Shown here: one piece after another, positions 22,401 to 30,388 of the stretch
Layout: every line of letters begins with the position of its first letter
Position numbering within the stretch: position 1 is the stretch's first letter
NCBI GenBank assembly: GCA_021832495.1
Contig: JAKBKR010000001.1
Location: 1-30,388 of the forward strand
Source of the DNA: a bacterium
GTDB lineage: Archaea; Thermoplasmatota; Thermoplasmata; Lutacidiplasmatales; UBA184
Direction: 5' to 3'
DNA length: 30,388 bases
Notes under the pieces: model-generated
What the model was told of the DNA's origin: nothing
What the model saw: only the letters and a program-made list of their open reading frames with translations
The model's database searches: none
Made by a program: the position numbers and the translations under genes

Positions 22401-22811
22401 ATGGCCCCCTCTTCCGGGGACTACGAGCTCGCGGCGCCGGAGATCATCGAGGCGCTCGCCCTACGGGCGTTGTATTCCTCCGGTGGCTCCATCGAGACCC
22501 AGCGGAAGCTCCACGCCGAGCTGGTCGAGCAACTGCGCGGCGAGGAGAAGCGCCTGCGCGTCAGCGAGGAGCGCATGCGTTCGGTGCTCCTCACGTCGAA
22601 ACGGATCGCGGTCGATGTGCGGTATGCCTCGCGACCGGTGTCCGCGCCCTTGCGTTCCTGTCCGGTCTGTCACCGACCGATCCGGGAGATCTACAACGAA
22701 ACGTTGGACGGGGGCCGGGTGATCGCCGGGTACAAGTGCAGCCGCTGTCCGTTCTGGACGCCCATCCGCCGACGGGTCCCGGCCCGGTACACCTTCCGGG
22801 CCACGCGCTGA
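22401..22811 (+). CDS. Helical zinc-ribbon protein paired with the AAA+ ATPase
   Basis: A 136-residue protein. The N-terminal 75 residues are helical and highly charged, with a probable coiled coil (ETQRKLHAELVEQLRGEEKR). The C-terminal part has a zinc ribbon with CPVC near residue 88 and CSRC near residue 114, followed by a basic tail. I do not recognise a family. The gene starts 22 bases after the AAA+ stop with no obvious ribosome binding site, and is very likely in the same operon. A nucleic-acid-binding or adaptor role for the ATPase is inference. Confidence 0.7.
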   Translation: MAPSSGDYELAAPEIIEALALRALYSSGGSIETQRKLHAELVEQLRGEEKRLRVSEERMRSVLLTSKRIAVDVRYASRPVSAPLRSCPVCHRPIREIYNETLDGGRVIAGYKCSRCPFWTPIRRRVPARYTFRATR

Positions 22812-22913
22812 TCCCGCTCCGGGGCTTCACCGATGGCAACATGGGCCTTCCGGTGAAAGGTGATACTTTAAGTAGGAACATCTTCTCAGACGTACCCCGA
22901 TATACCTGCACAG

Positions 22914-24113
22914 ATGTTTGGACTATCGCTCCTACAGGAGGTGTTGTTCACCGCGCTGGTTCTGCTCCTCTTCTTCACGTTGTTTGCTGGCATCCTTCGA
23001 CGCGCGTGGGCCTTTCCGGCTATATTCTGCTCCTTGCTTCTCGTCGTCATGATTTTTTTCGATCTTTTCCCGGGGGTTCTGGGGTACGTAATCGAGGGAC
23101 AGCCCGGCCAGAACTCGGTTTACCTAAGGTTCGACATCCTGTTGATCGCCTTTGCGGTCCTCGCCTACGCCTACGCCACCCGGGAGTACAAGCACCACCA
23201 GGAGTTCGCCGGCCATGTCCGGTCCCAAGCCCTCGCTCTTGCAGAACTTATGCTGGAGGCCCAGAGCAAGGTCCCGTCCGGAATGACCCGGGTGGTCATC
23301 CTTATCACCGCACGGAACGAGGCCGAGTCTATCGGTGAGGTCTTGGCCGCCTTGCCGACCCAGGTCGGAAACCTTGAGTTCAAGACCTTGGTTGTGGACG
23401 ATGGATCCTCGGATGCGACCCCCCTCATCGCACGGGAGGCGGGAGCGCTCGTTGTGCGCCACGGCACCTCTCTCGGAGTTGGTGCCCCTCTTACCACGGG
23501 CTTCGTCGCAGCCATGCAACTCAATTGTCAATACCTCATCCACATAGATGCCGACGGCCAGCACAACCCGGACGACCTCATGCGGATCCTTGCCCCGCTC
23601 ATCGAGGGCCGGGCAGACATGATCATCGGATCTCGGTTCCGGGAGATCCGCCCGACCCATCTTTCCGCCACGCGGTCGATAGGCATACGGCTCTACACCC
23701 GGCTGGTGAACTTTCTCACCGGGTACACCATCACCGATGCGACATCTGGATACTGGGGAATCCGGGCCGAGAGGATCCCGGACATCAGCTTCCACGCGGA
23801 ATACAACTTTGCGGTGGAGATGCTTCTCCGGGCGGGGAAGAACAAGGTCAGGCTCGACGAGGTCCCCGTGGTCCAACTACCGCGTTTGGGTGGGCACTCC
23901 CAATTCCACAGCATCTCCTTGTTCCTGCTCTACCATCCCCGTGCCGTGGCACAGATCATCTCGGCGTACACCCGGCCCGGACCGAAGTTCCCGATATTTC
24001 CTCGGGTATCCAAGTCGGACCCTCTCCCAAGAAGGGGCGAGAGGGTCACACCCCCCCACCTGCTTGAGACCCGAGTCCGGGGCGATGCGCATTCCGATCC
24101 TGCGGAGAAGTAG
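22914..24113 (+). CDS. DUF2304-GT2 fusion, polyprenyl-phosphate glycosyltransferase type
   Basis: A 399-residue protein. Residues 5-90 hold three membrane helices with the DUF2304 pattern, ending in a cytoplasmic helix (HVRSQALALAELMLEAQ). Residues 125-340 form a GT-A glycosyltransferase 2 domain: VVILITARNEAESI, VVDDGSSDAT, the metal-binding IDADGQHNPDD and a terminal GGHSQFH. This subgroup resembles dolichyl-phosphate mannose or glucose synthases, which load sugars on a lipid carrier for glycan assembly. DUF2304 is usually a separate neighbouring gene. The final 60 residues are basic and disordered. It heads the glycan region, with a possible promoter ACTTTAAGTAGG near 22865-22876. Confidence 0.9.
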   Translation: MFGLSLLQEVLFTALVLLLFFTLFAGILRRAWAFPAIFCSLLLVVMIFFDLFPGVLGYVIEGQPGQNSVYLRFDILLIAFAVLAYAYATREYKHHQEFAGHVRSQALALAELMLEAQSKVPSGMTRVVILITARNEAESIGEVLAALPTQVGNLEFKTLVVDDGSSDATPLIAREAGALVVRHGTSLGVGAPLTTGFVAAMQLNCQYLIHIDADGQHNPDDLMRILAPLIEGRADMIIGSRFREIRPTHLSATRSIGIRLYTRLVNFLTGYTITDATSGYWGIRAERIPDISFHAEYNFAVEMLLRAGKNKVRLDEVPVVQLPRLGGHSQFHSISLFLLYHPRAVAQIISAYTRPGPKFPIFPRVSKSDPLPRRGERVTPPHLLETRVRGDAHSDPAEK

Positions 24114-24124
24114 ACCCCTACCGT

Positions 24125-24982
24125 TCACGCGTGGGCAGAGGGGCTGGGTACCTTTTGGGCCAGGTATCGGACGTTAAGCCACAGTCCAAGGCAGGCGGGC
24201 CTTCCGGCCACGAGGTTCCGGCGGAAAGGGTGCAACGGAGGGAGGGACGAAGGATCCCCTTCGAATTCTTGGACATCGAGGACGATCCCTTCCCCCTTGC
24301 TGACCGCCGAGCGCACGGACGTGTCATCGAGACCGAACATGTTGTTCACCGCCTCTCCTGTGCGGACCTTCTTAAGGGCAGCCAGTACCCGCTCTCGCCA
24401 AACGGAGGGAAGAGGTTCCAGAAGCAGGTTGTCCAGAACCACTTGGAAGACGGCGACTCCTCCCGGGCGCAACACGCGTAGAAACTCCGAGATGTAGTCC
24501 AGGCCGTGAGGATAGGGGATGTGTTGCAGAACCATGTCCGAATAGACCAAGTCGAATGTGGAGGTCTCGAACACGGAGAGGTCTCCTCCCTGGACTACCG
24601 TGAACCGGCAGTTGGAGTTGGTCGGAAGCAGCCGCCGGGAGATCTCAACCATGGCAGGGGCGTGGTCCACACCGTCGACATGCCGGAAATAAGGGGAGAG
24701 ACCCTGGGTCAACCTTCCGGCTCCGCAACCAAAATCCAGAGCCCGATCTTTCCGAAGGGGAAGGCCCCTTTGACCCAGATACTGCATCACTCCCTGAATC
24801 TCACGCCGTCCCAGGTCCAAGAAGTCCTCCTTGGACCAATGCTTGCGGTCTCGCAGCGTTCCCCGGAGAACATAGTAGAGGGGATCCTCTTTCCCCCGTT
24901 GGTCCCAGAGAGCCTGCATTTTCGACAGGTCGGTCGGAGATCCGGCAGGGCGGCTTCGCAAATCCTCCACCGTGTCCATCAT
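24125..24982 (-). CDS. Class I SAM-dependent methyltransferase
   Basis: A protein of about 285 residues with a Rossmann methyltransferase domain: ALDFGCGAGRLTQGLSPYF (motif I), VDGVDHAPAMVEISRR (motif II), FDLVYSDMVLQHIPYPHG and EFLRVLRPGGVAVFQV. The N-terminal helix SKMQALWDQRGKEDPLYYVL is typical of a subgroup found in glycan and lipid loci. The start is unclear: tandem ATGs at 24982 and 24979 are closest to the conserved domain, while in-frame ATGs at 25042 and 25099 would add 20-39 residues. It is convergent with the GT2 fusion gene, 11 bases away, and probably methylates a sugar or lipid of the surface glycan. Confidence 0.85.
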   Translation of the reverse strand: MMDTVEDLRSRPAGSPTDLSKMQALWDQRGKEDPLYYVLRGTLRDRKHWSKEDFLDLGRREIQGVMQYLGQRGLPLRKDRALDFGCGAGRLTQGLSPYFRHVDGVDHAPAMVEISRRLLPTNSNCRFTVVQGGDLSVFETSTFDLVYSDMVLQHIPYPHGLDYISEFLRVLRPGGVAVFQVVLDNLLLEPLPSVWRERVLAALKKVRTGEAVNNMFGLDDTSVRSAVSKGEGIVLDVQEFEGDPSSLPPLHPFRRNLVAGRPACLGLWLNVRYLAQKVPSPSAHA

Positions 24983-25478
24983 CGATTTCCCTGCGTTCGT
25001 CTCTCTCCGAAAGGGGAACCTTCCAAGTCCCGATTGGGTCATCCTCCAGGGGTAGAAAGGGTACTCCCCATTTGACGCGAGGAGGACCGGTGCCCTCATA
25101 CCCCTGGGTGGGTCTCACAAGGGTCACCCCGGGAGTAGGGCGCGGGAATGCCGGAGGTACATCGGGGAGACAGGCCTTATCTATGGGTGGGGTTTGGAAA
25201 CTTCTGTGGTGAGAATTAGGCATCGGTCCACCTTGCTCTCGAGAGAAACGAACCCGACGACCCCGGCAAGGCCTGTCTTTACCATCGAATGGACCGACAA
25301 AGGGGTGGACCGGTCCTTGAGAGCCCAAGTAAATCCCAACCGGCGTGGGTGGAATCGGGTGCCCGTCTTGGGAGAATCCCCGCATTTCCGTACTTCCGGA
25401 AAGGGTGGACGCACAGGCACGAGGCTCGTTGATGGGAATGCATCCCTCCAGATCCCTCGGGCACGGTGACCCCAGTCG
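24983..25478. other. Gap between divergent methyltransferase and membrane glycosyltransferase genes
   Basis: About 500 bases with no gene I can support. The part up to 25099 may be an N-terminal extension of the methyltransferase. A TATA-like CCATAGATAAGG on the minus strand (about 25175-25186) could drive that gene. Two small open frames (25194-25469 plus, 25181-25420 minus) have no family signature and look like chance frames. A near-palindrome around ATGCAT lies at 25435-25447. Confidence 0.5.
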
Positions 25479-27917
25479 ATGGACCCGCTCTTCCGATCGA
25501 TCTGTAAGGGAGGGGTGCTTGTTGGCGTTCTCTTGGTGACGGGGTGGGTACTCGCAGGCGCTCCGGGCGCGATAGGAGTTGCCGTCTATCTGTTCGCCGT
25601 GCTTCTTCCGGGAGTTATCCTCTATGCCATCCTCCTCCACCGCCTTGGGGGAGAGAGATCGCACCTCGTCGAGACCGTGTTCTACGCCAACCTGCTAGGT
25701 CTCGGCCTCGCGATCGGAACCGGTTGGGCCCTCGCCAAGTACGGACTTTTCTCCCCGTTAGCGACCTTCCTTCTCGAAGCTGCCGCTGTGGGTCTGATCA
25801 GCGTTTGGGGATCTTCCTCGCTCCGGGCACTTTGGATAGAGCTGCGTGAGGGAAAGCTATCGACCCGCCCGGAGAGTATGGCGTACGTCGGGGTGGTCAC
25901 TGGCATCGCCGTTGCCATGTTGACCCCGGTCCTGCTCCTCCAAAGCCACGGTTACCTGGTCTCAGATGATACGGCGGTGTTCGCCCACTCGGCCAATGTG
26001 CTGCTGTCGACGGGAGATTGGACGAGGGCGGTTCAGATCTTTCCCGGGTTACCCGCTGTGGCGGCCAACACCGCGTTTGGAAACCCCGCCATCAGTGTAC
26101 TCTATGCCCTCTTTGCGGGAGCGGCCGGGATCAACGCAATCTTCGTAGCCGGACCGTTGTACCTGCTACTCCTCGTAGTGCCGACATTGGGGATGTACCT
26201 CTTGGTGAGCCGGTACACGAAGCATTCGCTCTTGGCCTACTCCCTGCCCCTTCTCTGGATGTTGGGGTTTTGGAATGATAAGTCGTTGTTCTTCAACAAC
26301 TCGCTGGTTGCCTCCTATTATGGCATCATCCCCGACGCCGTGTTGAGCCTGACCGGATATGTGGGAGTCCTCGTGTTGTTCACGGACCTGACGCGGGGGT
26401 CCGGCAGACAGTGGCGCGAGGTGGTCTTGCTCGGAGTCGCCCTTCTCCTTGGGATCCTCTCGGACCCGCTCACGTTCGTATTGTTAGCCGTCGCCCTCCC
26501 TCTTTTCGGGATTTGGGTACTGCACGCCCGTGGGTGGCGATGGTCGTTGCCACGATTTGCCGTTGCGCTGGCCCCCACCCTGCTCCTCCTGCCCCCATAT
26601 CTCATCCCAACGTACGCCGTGGGGGCCTCGAACGGACTGTCGGGTGGGATGCACCTCGGATGGGCCACCCTCGTCGAATTCTACTGGAGTACCTTGACGA
26701 ACTTCTACACGTCCTTGGACCTGATCGGGATTATCGTGTCGGTGTTCGCTGTCTTCAAGGTGCTTTGGTCCAAGGTCCCCTTCCGAGGAAGGAAGCCGTA
26801 CTCTTACCACGTGGAGGGCTTGCTTCCCCTCGGGCTTCTCACCGCGGCCGGGTTTTACTTTACCTTCAACCCGCTGCTTCCTGCCTTGCTGGGGGTGACC
26901 TTCGGCCGATTCTTCGAATACATCGGCATATCGATGGTTCCGTTGGTCGCCTTTGGCCTCGACAGGATGCTACGCCCCCGAGTCCCACGGCCCCGGCTCG
27001 GCAAGGTGGCAACCGCTCTGGTGGGGGTGCTCATCATCACCTGTGGGGTCGTCAATGTGCAGCAGAACCTGCAGAGCACCGGTCAGTTGACCGGATCGAA
27101 ATCCCTCTTCGACCCTCAGATGATGGCGGCGGCCGAGTGGTTGCGGACCAACGCCACTCCGGGAACCACCGTCATCGTGGACACGATGTCTGGGAACCAG
27201 GCCCCGCTCGCCATGCAGGATTTCGTGGACCTTACATTCATGTACCGTCCCCAGTATGACCTCCTGAGTTCTATCTACAATCCTCCCATCCCCGGTACCG
27301 GGAACCCGTACTTTTATCTCAACCAGGCCATCGAGTATCCCTCGAATGCCAACCTGACGGCGGCCTGGCGGGCGTTCGCGATGAAGTACTATGTCTATCA
27401 GGTCGGGTACTCGGACACGGAGATCCAGACCTTCTCCCATCTCCCCAACGTCCGTCTGGTCTATTCCAATCCGTCCATCGAAATCTTCGAGTATGTGGGA
27501 GGTGCGGCTCCCGGTTTCATCCCCGCCGTCGCTTATTCTTCGATCAGCCCCAACCTCTACACCGCCTACTTCAGCGGCGCCTATTCGGTGGGCTACGGTC
27601 TTCCTCATGTCCCCAATGTGGTGGAGTCCCTGAACACCGGCCCGTCAGTCAATGGGTCCACCATATCTTATGAGGTGCACAACATGACGGCCGGGAACTA
27701 CTCGTTCGTCGTGCACCGATACACGTTCCAGACCAGCGAGTACATCAAGGTCAGCGTTAACGGAGTGTATGTGGGCAACGTCTACCAGGCCACCTTGGGG
27801 CCCAACTTCAGTTCGTCCGTGGACTTCTTCCTCCCCAGTGGGAACAGCACGATCACGCTTACTCTCGAGGGCACGGTCGGGTACATGGATCCCATCGACT
27901 ACGTGGTGGTCTCGTAG
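25479..27917 (+). CDS. Large polytopic membrane glycosyltransferase-like protein
   Basis: An 812-residue protein. The first 530 residues carry about twelve or more membrane helices with a long outer loop after the fifth (DDTAVFAHSANVLLSTGDW). The last 280 residues are outside the cell: a segment MMAAAEWLRTNATPGTTVIVD, common after the membrane part of PMT/GT-C-like proteins, and a beta-sandwich-like end with many Asn-x-Ser/Thr sequons and a final strand DYVVVS. This layout fits GT-C enzymes that take lipid-linked sugars, but the usual DE motif is not clear (DDTAVF in loop 3 is the best candidate). The acceptor is unknown. The ATG at 25479 has no strong ribosome binding site. Confidence 0.8.
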   Translation: MDPLFRSICKGGVLVGVLLVTGWVLAGAPGAIGVAVYLFAVLLPGVILYAILLHRLGGERSHLVETVFYANLLGLGLAIGTGWALAKYGLFSPLATFLLEAAAVGLISVWGSSSLRALWIELREGKLSTRPESMAYVGVVTGIAVAMLTPVLLLQSHGYLVSDDTAVFAHSANVLLSTGDWTRAVQIFPGLPAVAANTAFGNPAISVLYALFAGAAGINAIFVAGPLYLLLLVVPTLGMYLLVSRYTKHSLLAYSLPLLWMLGFWNDKSLFFNNSLVASYYGIIPDAVLSLTGYVGVLVLFTDLTRGSGRQWREVVLLGVALLLGILSDPLTFVLLAVALPLFGIWVLHARGWRWSLPRFAVALAPTLLLLPPYLIPTYAVGASNGLSGGMHLGWATLVEFYWSTLTNFYTSLDLIGIIVSVFAVFKVLWSKVPFRGRKPYSYHVEGLLPLGLLTAAGFYFTFNPLLPALLGVTFGRFFEYIGISMVPLVAFGLDRMLRPRVPRPRLGKVATALVGVLIITCGVVNVQQNLQSTGQLTGSKSLFDPQMMAAAEWLRTNATPGTTVIVDTMSGNQAPLAMQDFVDLTFMYRPQYDLLSSIYNPPIPGTGNPYFYLNQAIEYPSNANLTAAWRAFAMKYYVYQVGYSDTEIQTFSHLPNVRLVYSNPSIEIFEYVGGAAPGFIPAVAYSSISPNLYTAYFSGAYSVGYGLPHVPNVVESLNTGPSVNGSTISYEVHNMTAGNYSFVVHRYTFQTSEYIKVSVNGVYVGNVYQATLGPNFSSSVDFFLPSGNSTITLTLEGTVGYMDPIDYVVVS

Positions 27918-27944
27918 GGAGCCACCCACCGCCTCGCACAGGGT

Positions 27945-29039
27945 CTACCCGCCTGACTGAACTCGCACGGAGACCACATAGACCCTACGAGAGAGTCCAC
28001 GGTTGAGAAGCGACAGGAGGGACCAGGCGATGGCGAGGGCTCCGGGCCATCTGCGCATGAGGGTAGCGTACGGCAAGAAGGCCACGAGGGCACGGGCCAG
28101 CTGGGCGCGGGACGCCTGCTCGTCACGGGATGCCGATACCAGCCGGGAGAAGGCCTGTTCCCGCGAGACGAGCGAAAGAAGGGCGGGATTGCCTTGGGCC
28201 ATGGTCCGGATGATCTCCCACGAGGCGAGATCCCAGCGGTCGTTCTGCACCAGCTTCGCCCAGCTCTGGATTGTGCCTGTGCCCGAGGCCTGGGACATTC
28301 CTCCCCCGTGCACACGGTAGAGGGTCAGAGGCTCCCTTATGAAGAGCAATTGTCGACCAGAGACCGCGGCCGCATGCAGAAGGAAGGAATCCTCATTCGT
28401 TCGGATTGCGCGAAGTTCCGGAAGGACCGGCATCACCAACTCTCGCAACACCGATATCGCGCTATCGTTGAATCCGAGCGCTCTCCACCGGAGAACCCGT
28501 ACGAGTTCGGAGGGATGTGTGGCCTCAACTAGCTCGTCCCCTTTAGAAGACCTCCCAGAGGCCGCAAATCTGCCCCGAGTCTGGAGCCGGTCCCCCATGG
28601 CGGATATCCTCTGCACCCCGTTCCATACATAGACGAGGCCCGGGTGAGACTGGAAGGCGGACACGACGCGTGGGAGTTTCTTGGGCGTCCATTCATCATC
28701 GTCGTTGAGAAGACAGACCACCTTCCCCTCCGAGGTGCTGATACCAACGGCCAGCATCTCGCCGATCCCCATGTCCCCCACCCGAAGGAAGCGAAGACGG
28801 TGCTGGGGATATCTCTTCTTGAGCCCCTCCAACGTTTCGCCATGCTCTGGCACATTGGAGACCAGCAAGATCTCGTATCGGCTGGGTTCATACTCCTGGA
28901 GACACGCACTCTCGAGCGCTCTTTCTAAGAAGGCCGAACGGTTGTACGCCGTGACGAGCACCGTCGCGTTCCATGGGGGCTGGACCGCGTTCGGGGAAGG
29001 GCTTGCAGCCGCCGGGGGGCATTCCGCCCCTTTGTTCAT
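27945..29039 (-). CDS. Glycosyltransferase family 2
   Basis: A 364-residue protein with a GT-A domain: ATVLVTAYNRSAFLERALESA at the N-terminus, EILLVSN, and the metal-binding NDDDEW near residue 116, followed by the acceptor region TNEDSFLLHAAAVSGRQLLF with an ED pair. After residue 300 the protein ends in a hydrophobic helix (LVAFLPYATLMRRWPGALAIAWSLL split over two stretches) that may attach it to the membrane. It likely adds a sugar in surface glycan synthesis. A GGGGC-TTTCG-GCCCC hairpin (29050-29064) sits just ahead of its start, perhaps affecting translation. Confidence 0.9.
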   Translation of the reverse strand: MNKGAECPPAAASPSPNAVQPPWNATVLVTAYNRSAFLERALESACLQEYEPSRYEILLVSNVPEHGETLEGLKKRYPQHRLRFLRVGDMGIGEMLAVGISTSEGKVVCLLNDDDEWTPKKLPRVVSAFQSHPGLVYVWNGVQRISAMGDRLQTRGRFAASGRSSKGDELVEATHPSELVRVLRWRALGFNDSAISVLRELVMPVLPELRAIRTNEDSFLLHAAAVSGRQLLFIREPLTLYRVHGGGMSQASGTGTIQSWAKLVQNDRWDLASWEIIRTMAQGNPALLSLVSREQAFSRLVSASRDEQASRAQLARALVAFLPYATLMRRWPGALAIAWSLLSLLNRGLSRRVYVVSVRVQSGG

Positions 29040-29115
29040 GTCCTAGGGCGGGGCCGAAAGCCCCGACACCATCCCTCCTTTGGGAGTAGGTCTGACGAAA
29101 CACACCCGAGACCGA

Positions 29116-30297
29116 TCATTCTGTGTCCCCCGCCACCTCGGCATAGACCGACAGGGTGCCCTCGATCATTCGCTCCACACTGAACTCTCTCACACGCCGC
29201 CTCCCGCGATCGACCAGGGTGCGAGAAAGCGGAGGGTCGTCCAACAACCGCAGGATCCCGGAGGCGAGATCCTCGACGGAATCCCGGCGAACGACGATCC
29301 CGGAGTTTCCCACGAACTCGGGCATATCCAGCCAATCATTGACCACAACCGGGGTGCCGACGTGCATGGCCTGCATCACCGAAAGGCTGAAGCCGATACG
29401 GGACGGGTAGACCAGAGCACCGACCGACCGGAGCTTCGCGCCCAGTTCCTTCTCCGGCAAGAAGCCGCAGAACTTGATGGCTCCCTCGACCCCAAGCCTC
29501 CGAGCGAGCCTCTGCATCGTCTCGGTCTCTGCGCTCTTGCCGGCAAACCACAGGCGGGCCTTCGGATGCTCCGATAGGACCTTGGGCATCGCACGGATCA
29601 CAAGGTCTCCCCCGCGCGCCCAGGGATTCCAGCTACCGAGGAAGAGTAGGTCCTCCTCGACCCTCGTGACCGGGGTGGCAGTCTCCCCGAGGGAACCCAG
29701 TTCCTTTGGGTCCACACCAATGGGGACCACCCGCACGTTCTCTTCCGGAATGCCCAGATGGTCCACCAGATAATCCTTGGTGAACTGGTACGTGACGATT
29801 ACCCGGGCACTGCGCCGGGCGGAGACCGTGATGCACCATCGGAGGAACGTGTAGCGCACGGGATTCGCGCTCCAGAGATAGAACGGCATCACGTCATGGA
29901 TCGTGGTGACAAAGGGCGTGCGGCCCGTGATGGCGAGAGCCCGGCCCCCCACGGGGGAGACCGCGTGCCAGAGACGGGATCGCTTTCGAAAAAGCTTGGC
30001 CAGAATGGAGGGCTCCCCCATCAGGAGTTGCTCGATGTTGTTGGAGAAGGGGCCATTCTCCACGGTCTCGTAGGGTACGTTCCGGGCATCGTACTCCTGA
30101 GCCAAGTAGTGGAGGTACCGGTCGATCCCCCGGCCGGTGTCGGGTCGGGGTACATAAGGGTATCCCAGGATGGTCAACTTCGGCAAGTGCCGGGAGGGAT
30201 TCCTGCTCTCGATGCTTTCCATCGCATCCGCACACCCTCCTGAGGCGATATGAGCGTTCTGCTCAAAGGACCCATCGAGAGCGGAGGTCCCCGACAC
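29116..30297 (-). CDS. Glycosyltransferase family 4-like (GT-B fold)
   Basis: A protein of 368-393 residues with a GT-B fold. The N-terminal half has the sugar-acceptor domain (YVPRPDTGRGIDRY, TTIHDVMPF), the second half the nucleotide-sugar domain (VRVVPIGVD, DLLFLGSWNPWARGGDLVIRAMP, ARLWFAGKS, IKFCGFLPEKELG, GTPVVVNDW). The EX7E donor-binding motif is altered: the region reads RIGFSLSVMQAMHVG, with neither Glu in place. The GTG at 30297 lies 2 bases after the upstream stop and suits coupling, while the ATG at 30222 fits the start of the conserved domain better. It probably transfers a sugar in the same glycan pathway. Confidence 0.87.
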   Translation of the reverse strand: MSGTSALDGSFEQNAHIASGGCADAMESIESRNPSRHLPKLTILGYPYVPRPDTGRGIDRYLHYLAQEYDARNVPYETVENGPFSNNIEQLLMGEPSILAKLFRKRSRLWHAVSPVGGRALAITGRTPFVTTIHDVMPFYLWSANPVRYTFLRWCITVSARRSARVIVTYQFTKDYLVDHLGIPEENVRVVPIGVDPKELGSLGETATPVTRVEEDLLFLGSWNPWARGGDLVIRAMPKVLSEHPKARLWFAGKSAETETMQRLARRLGVEGAIKFCGFLPEKELGAKLRSVGALVYPSRIGFSLSVMQAMHVGTPVVVNDWLDMPEFVGNSGIVVRRDSVEDLASGILRLLDDPPLSRTLVDRGRRRVREFSVERMIEGTLSVYAEVAGDTE

Positions 30298-30299
30298 GC

Positions 30300-30388
30300 C
30301 TACCTGCTCAGGGAACTTACCCGAGAGCCTTCCCTGGCCGCCCGGTAGAGTGACTGAATGATCTCGACAACGCGCATCCCGTCCCTCC
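30300..30388 (-). CDS. Gfo/Idh/MocA-type oxidoreductase, C-terminal end only
   Basis: The right edge holds the last 28 codons of a leftward gene ending in TAG. The residues DGMRVVEIIQSLYRAAREG, followed by RV, match the closing helix of Gfo/Idh/MocA-family NAD(P)-dependent sugar dehydrogenases, which typically end DGxRxVEVIxAxYxSAxxG. The rest lies outside the window. Sugar-modifying dehydrogenases of this type are common in glycan clusters. It is directly upstream of the GT4-like gene. Confidence 0.6.
   Translation of the reverse strand, partial: RDGMRVVEIIQSLYRAAREGSRVSSLSR

Noticed and set aside
25194..25469. Small open frame before the 812-residue membrane protein
   Set aside because: No homologous pattern, low-quality composition and no promoter or ribosome binding site in register.
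1..30388. CRISPR arrays, insertion sequences or prophage
   Set aside because: No regularly spaced repeats, transposase, integrase or phage structural genes were seen on either strand.

Overview
This is a gene-dense, high-GC archaeal chromosome segment. The archaeal exosome genes (Rrp4, Rrp41, Rrp42), ribosomal protein L37Ae, diphthamide enzyme Dph2, PolD large subunit and TATA-box promoters with very short or absent leaders mark it as archaeal. PolD, a DUF835 protein and the overall gene types fit a high-GC euryarchaeal lineage, most likely Thermoplasmatota; that placement is inference. No insertion sequence, CRISPR array or prophage was seen.

Left part (1-6.3 kb). A membrane-anchored FAM173-like methyltransferase fragment runs off the left edge. 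It meets a leftward three-gene operon: a stand-alone Lrp/AsnC ligand-binding domain, a small membrane protein and a SAM hydroxide adenosyltransferase (DUF62). This operon diverges from the exosome operon rrp4-rrp41-rrp42-rpl37ae across one palindromic TATA box. Next comes a fluoride cassette: a well-formed fluoride (crcB) riboswitch, the CrcB/Fluc channel and a DUF190 protein. A small zinc-ribbon ORF and tRNA-Arg(UCG) follow.

Middle (6.3-15.5 kb). PolD large subunit DP2 (leftward) diverges from a dph2-DUF131-MFS operon (rightward). Then come a membrane protein, a pair of small leftward genes behind an inverted repeat, a 4HBT thioesterase, and a leaderless protein related to M29 aminopeptidases but apparently lacking their metal ligands.

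15.5-22.8 kb. A decayed zinc-ribbon methyltransferase with an in-frame amber codon is followed by a tightly overlapped leftward operon: secreted anchored protein, DUF835 membrane protein, 73-residue protein, dihydropteroate synthase. A second leftward operon pairs a Holliday-junction-resolvase-like nuclease with a thiolase whose nucleophilic Cys is Ser. Divergent from it, from one shared TATA element, is a winged-helix/AAA+ ATPase with an atypical Walker B followed by a zinc-ribbon protein. This nuclease/ATPase/zinc-ribbon neighbourhood is the best candidate in the window for an undescribed system.

Right part (22.9-30.4 kb). This is a surface-glycan locus: a DUF2304-GT2 fusion, a methyltransferase, an 812-residue polytopic protein of the membrane glycosyltransferase type, a GT2, a GT4-like enzyme with a degenerate EX7E motif, and the last residues of a Gfo/Idh/MocA-type oxidoreductase at the right edge.
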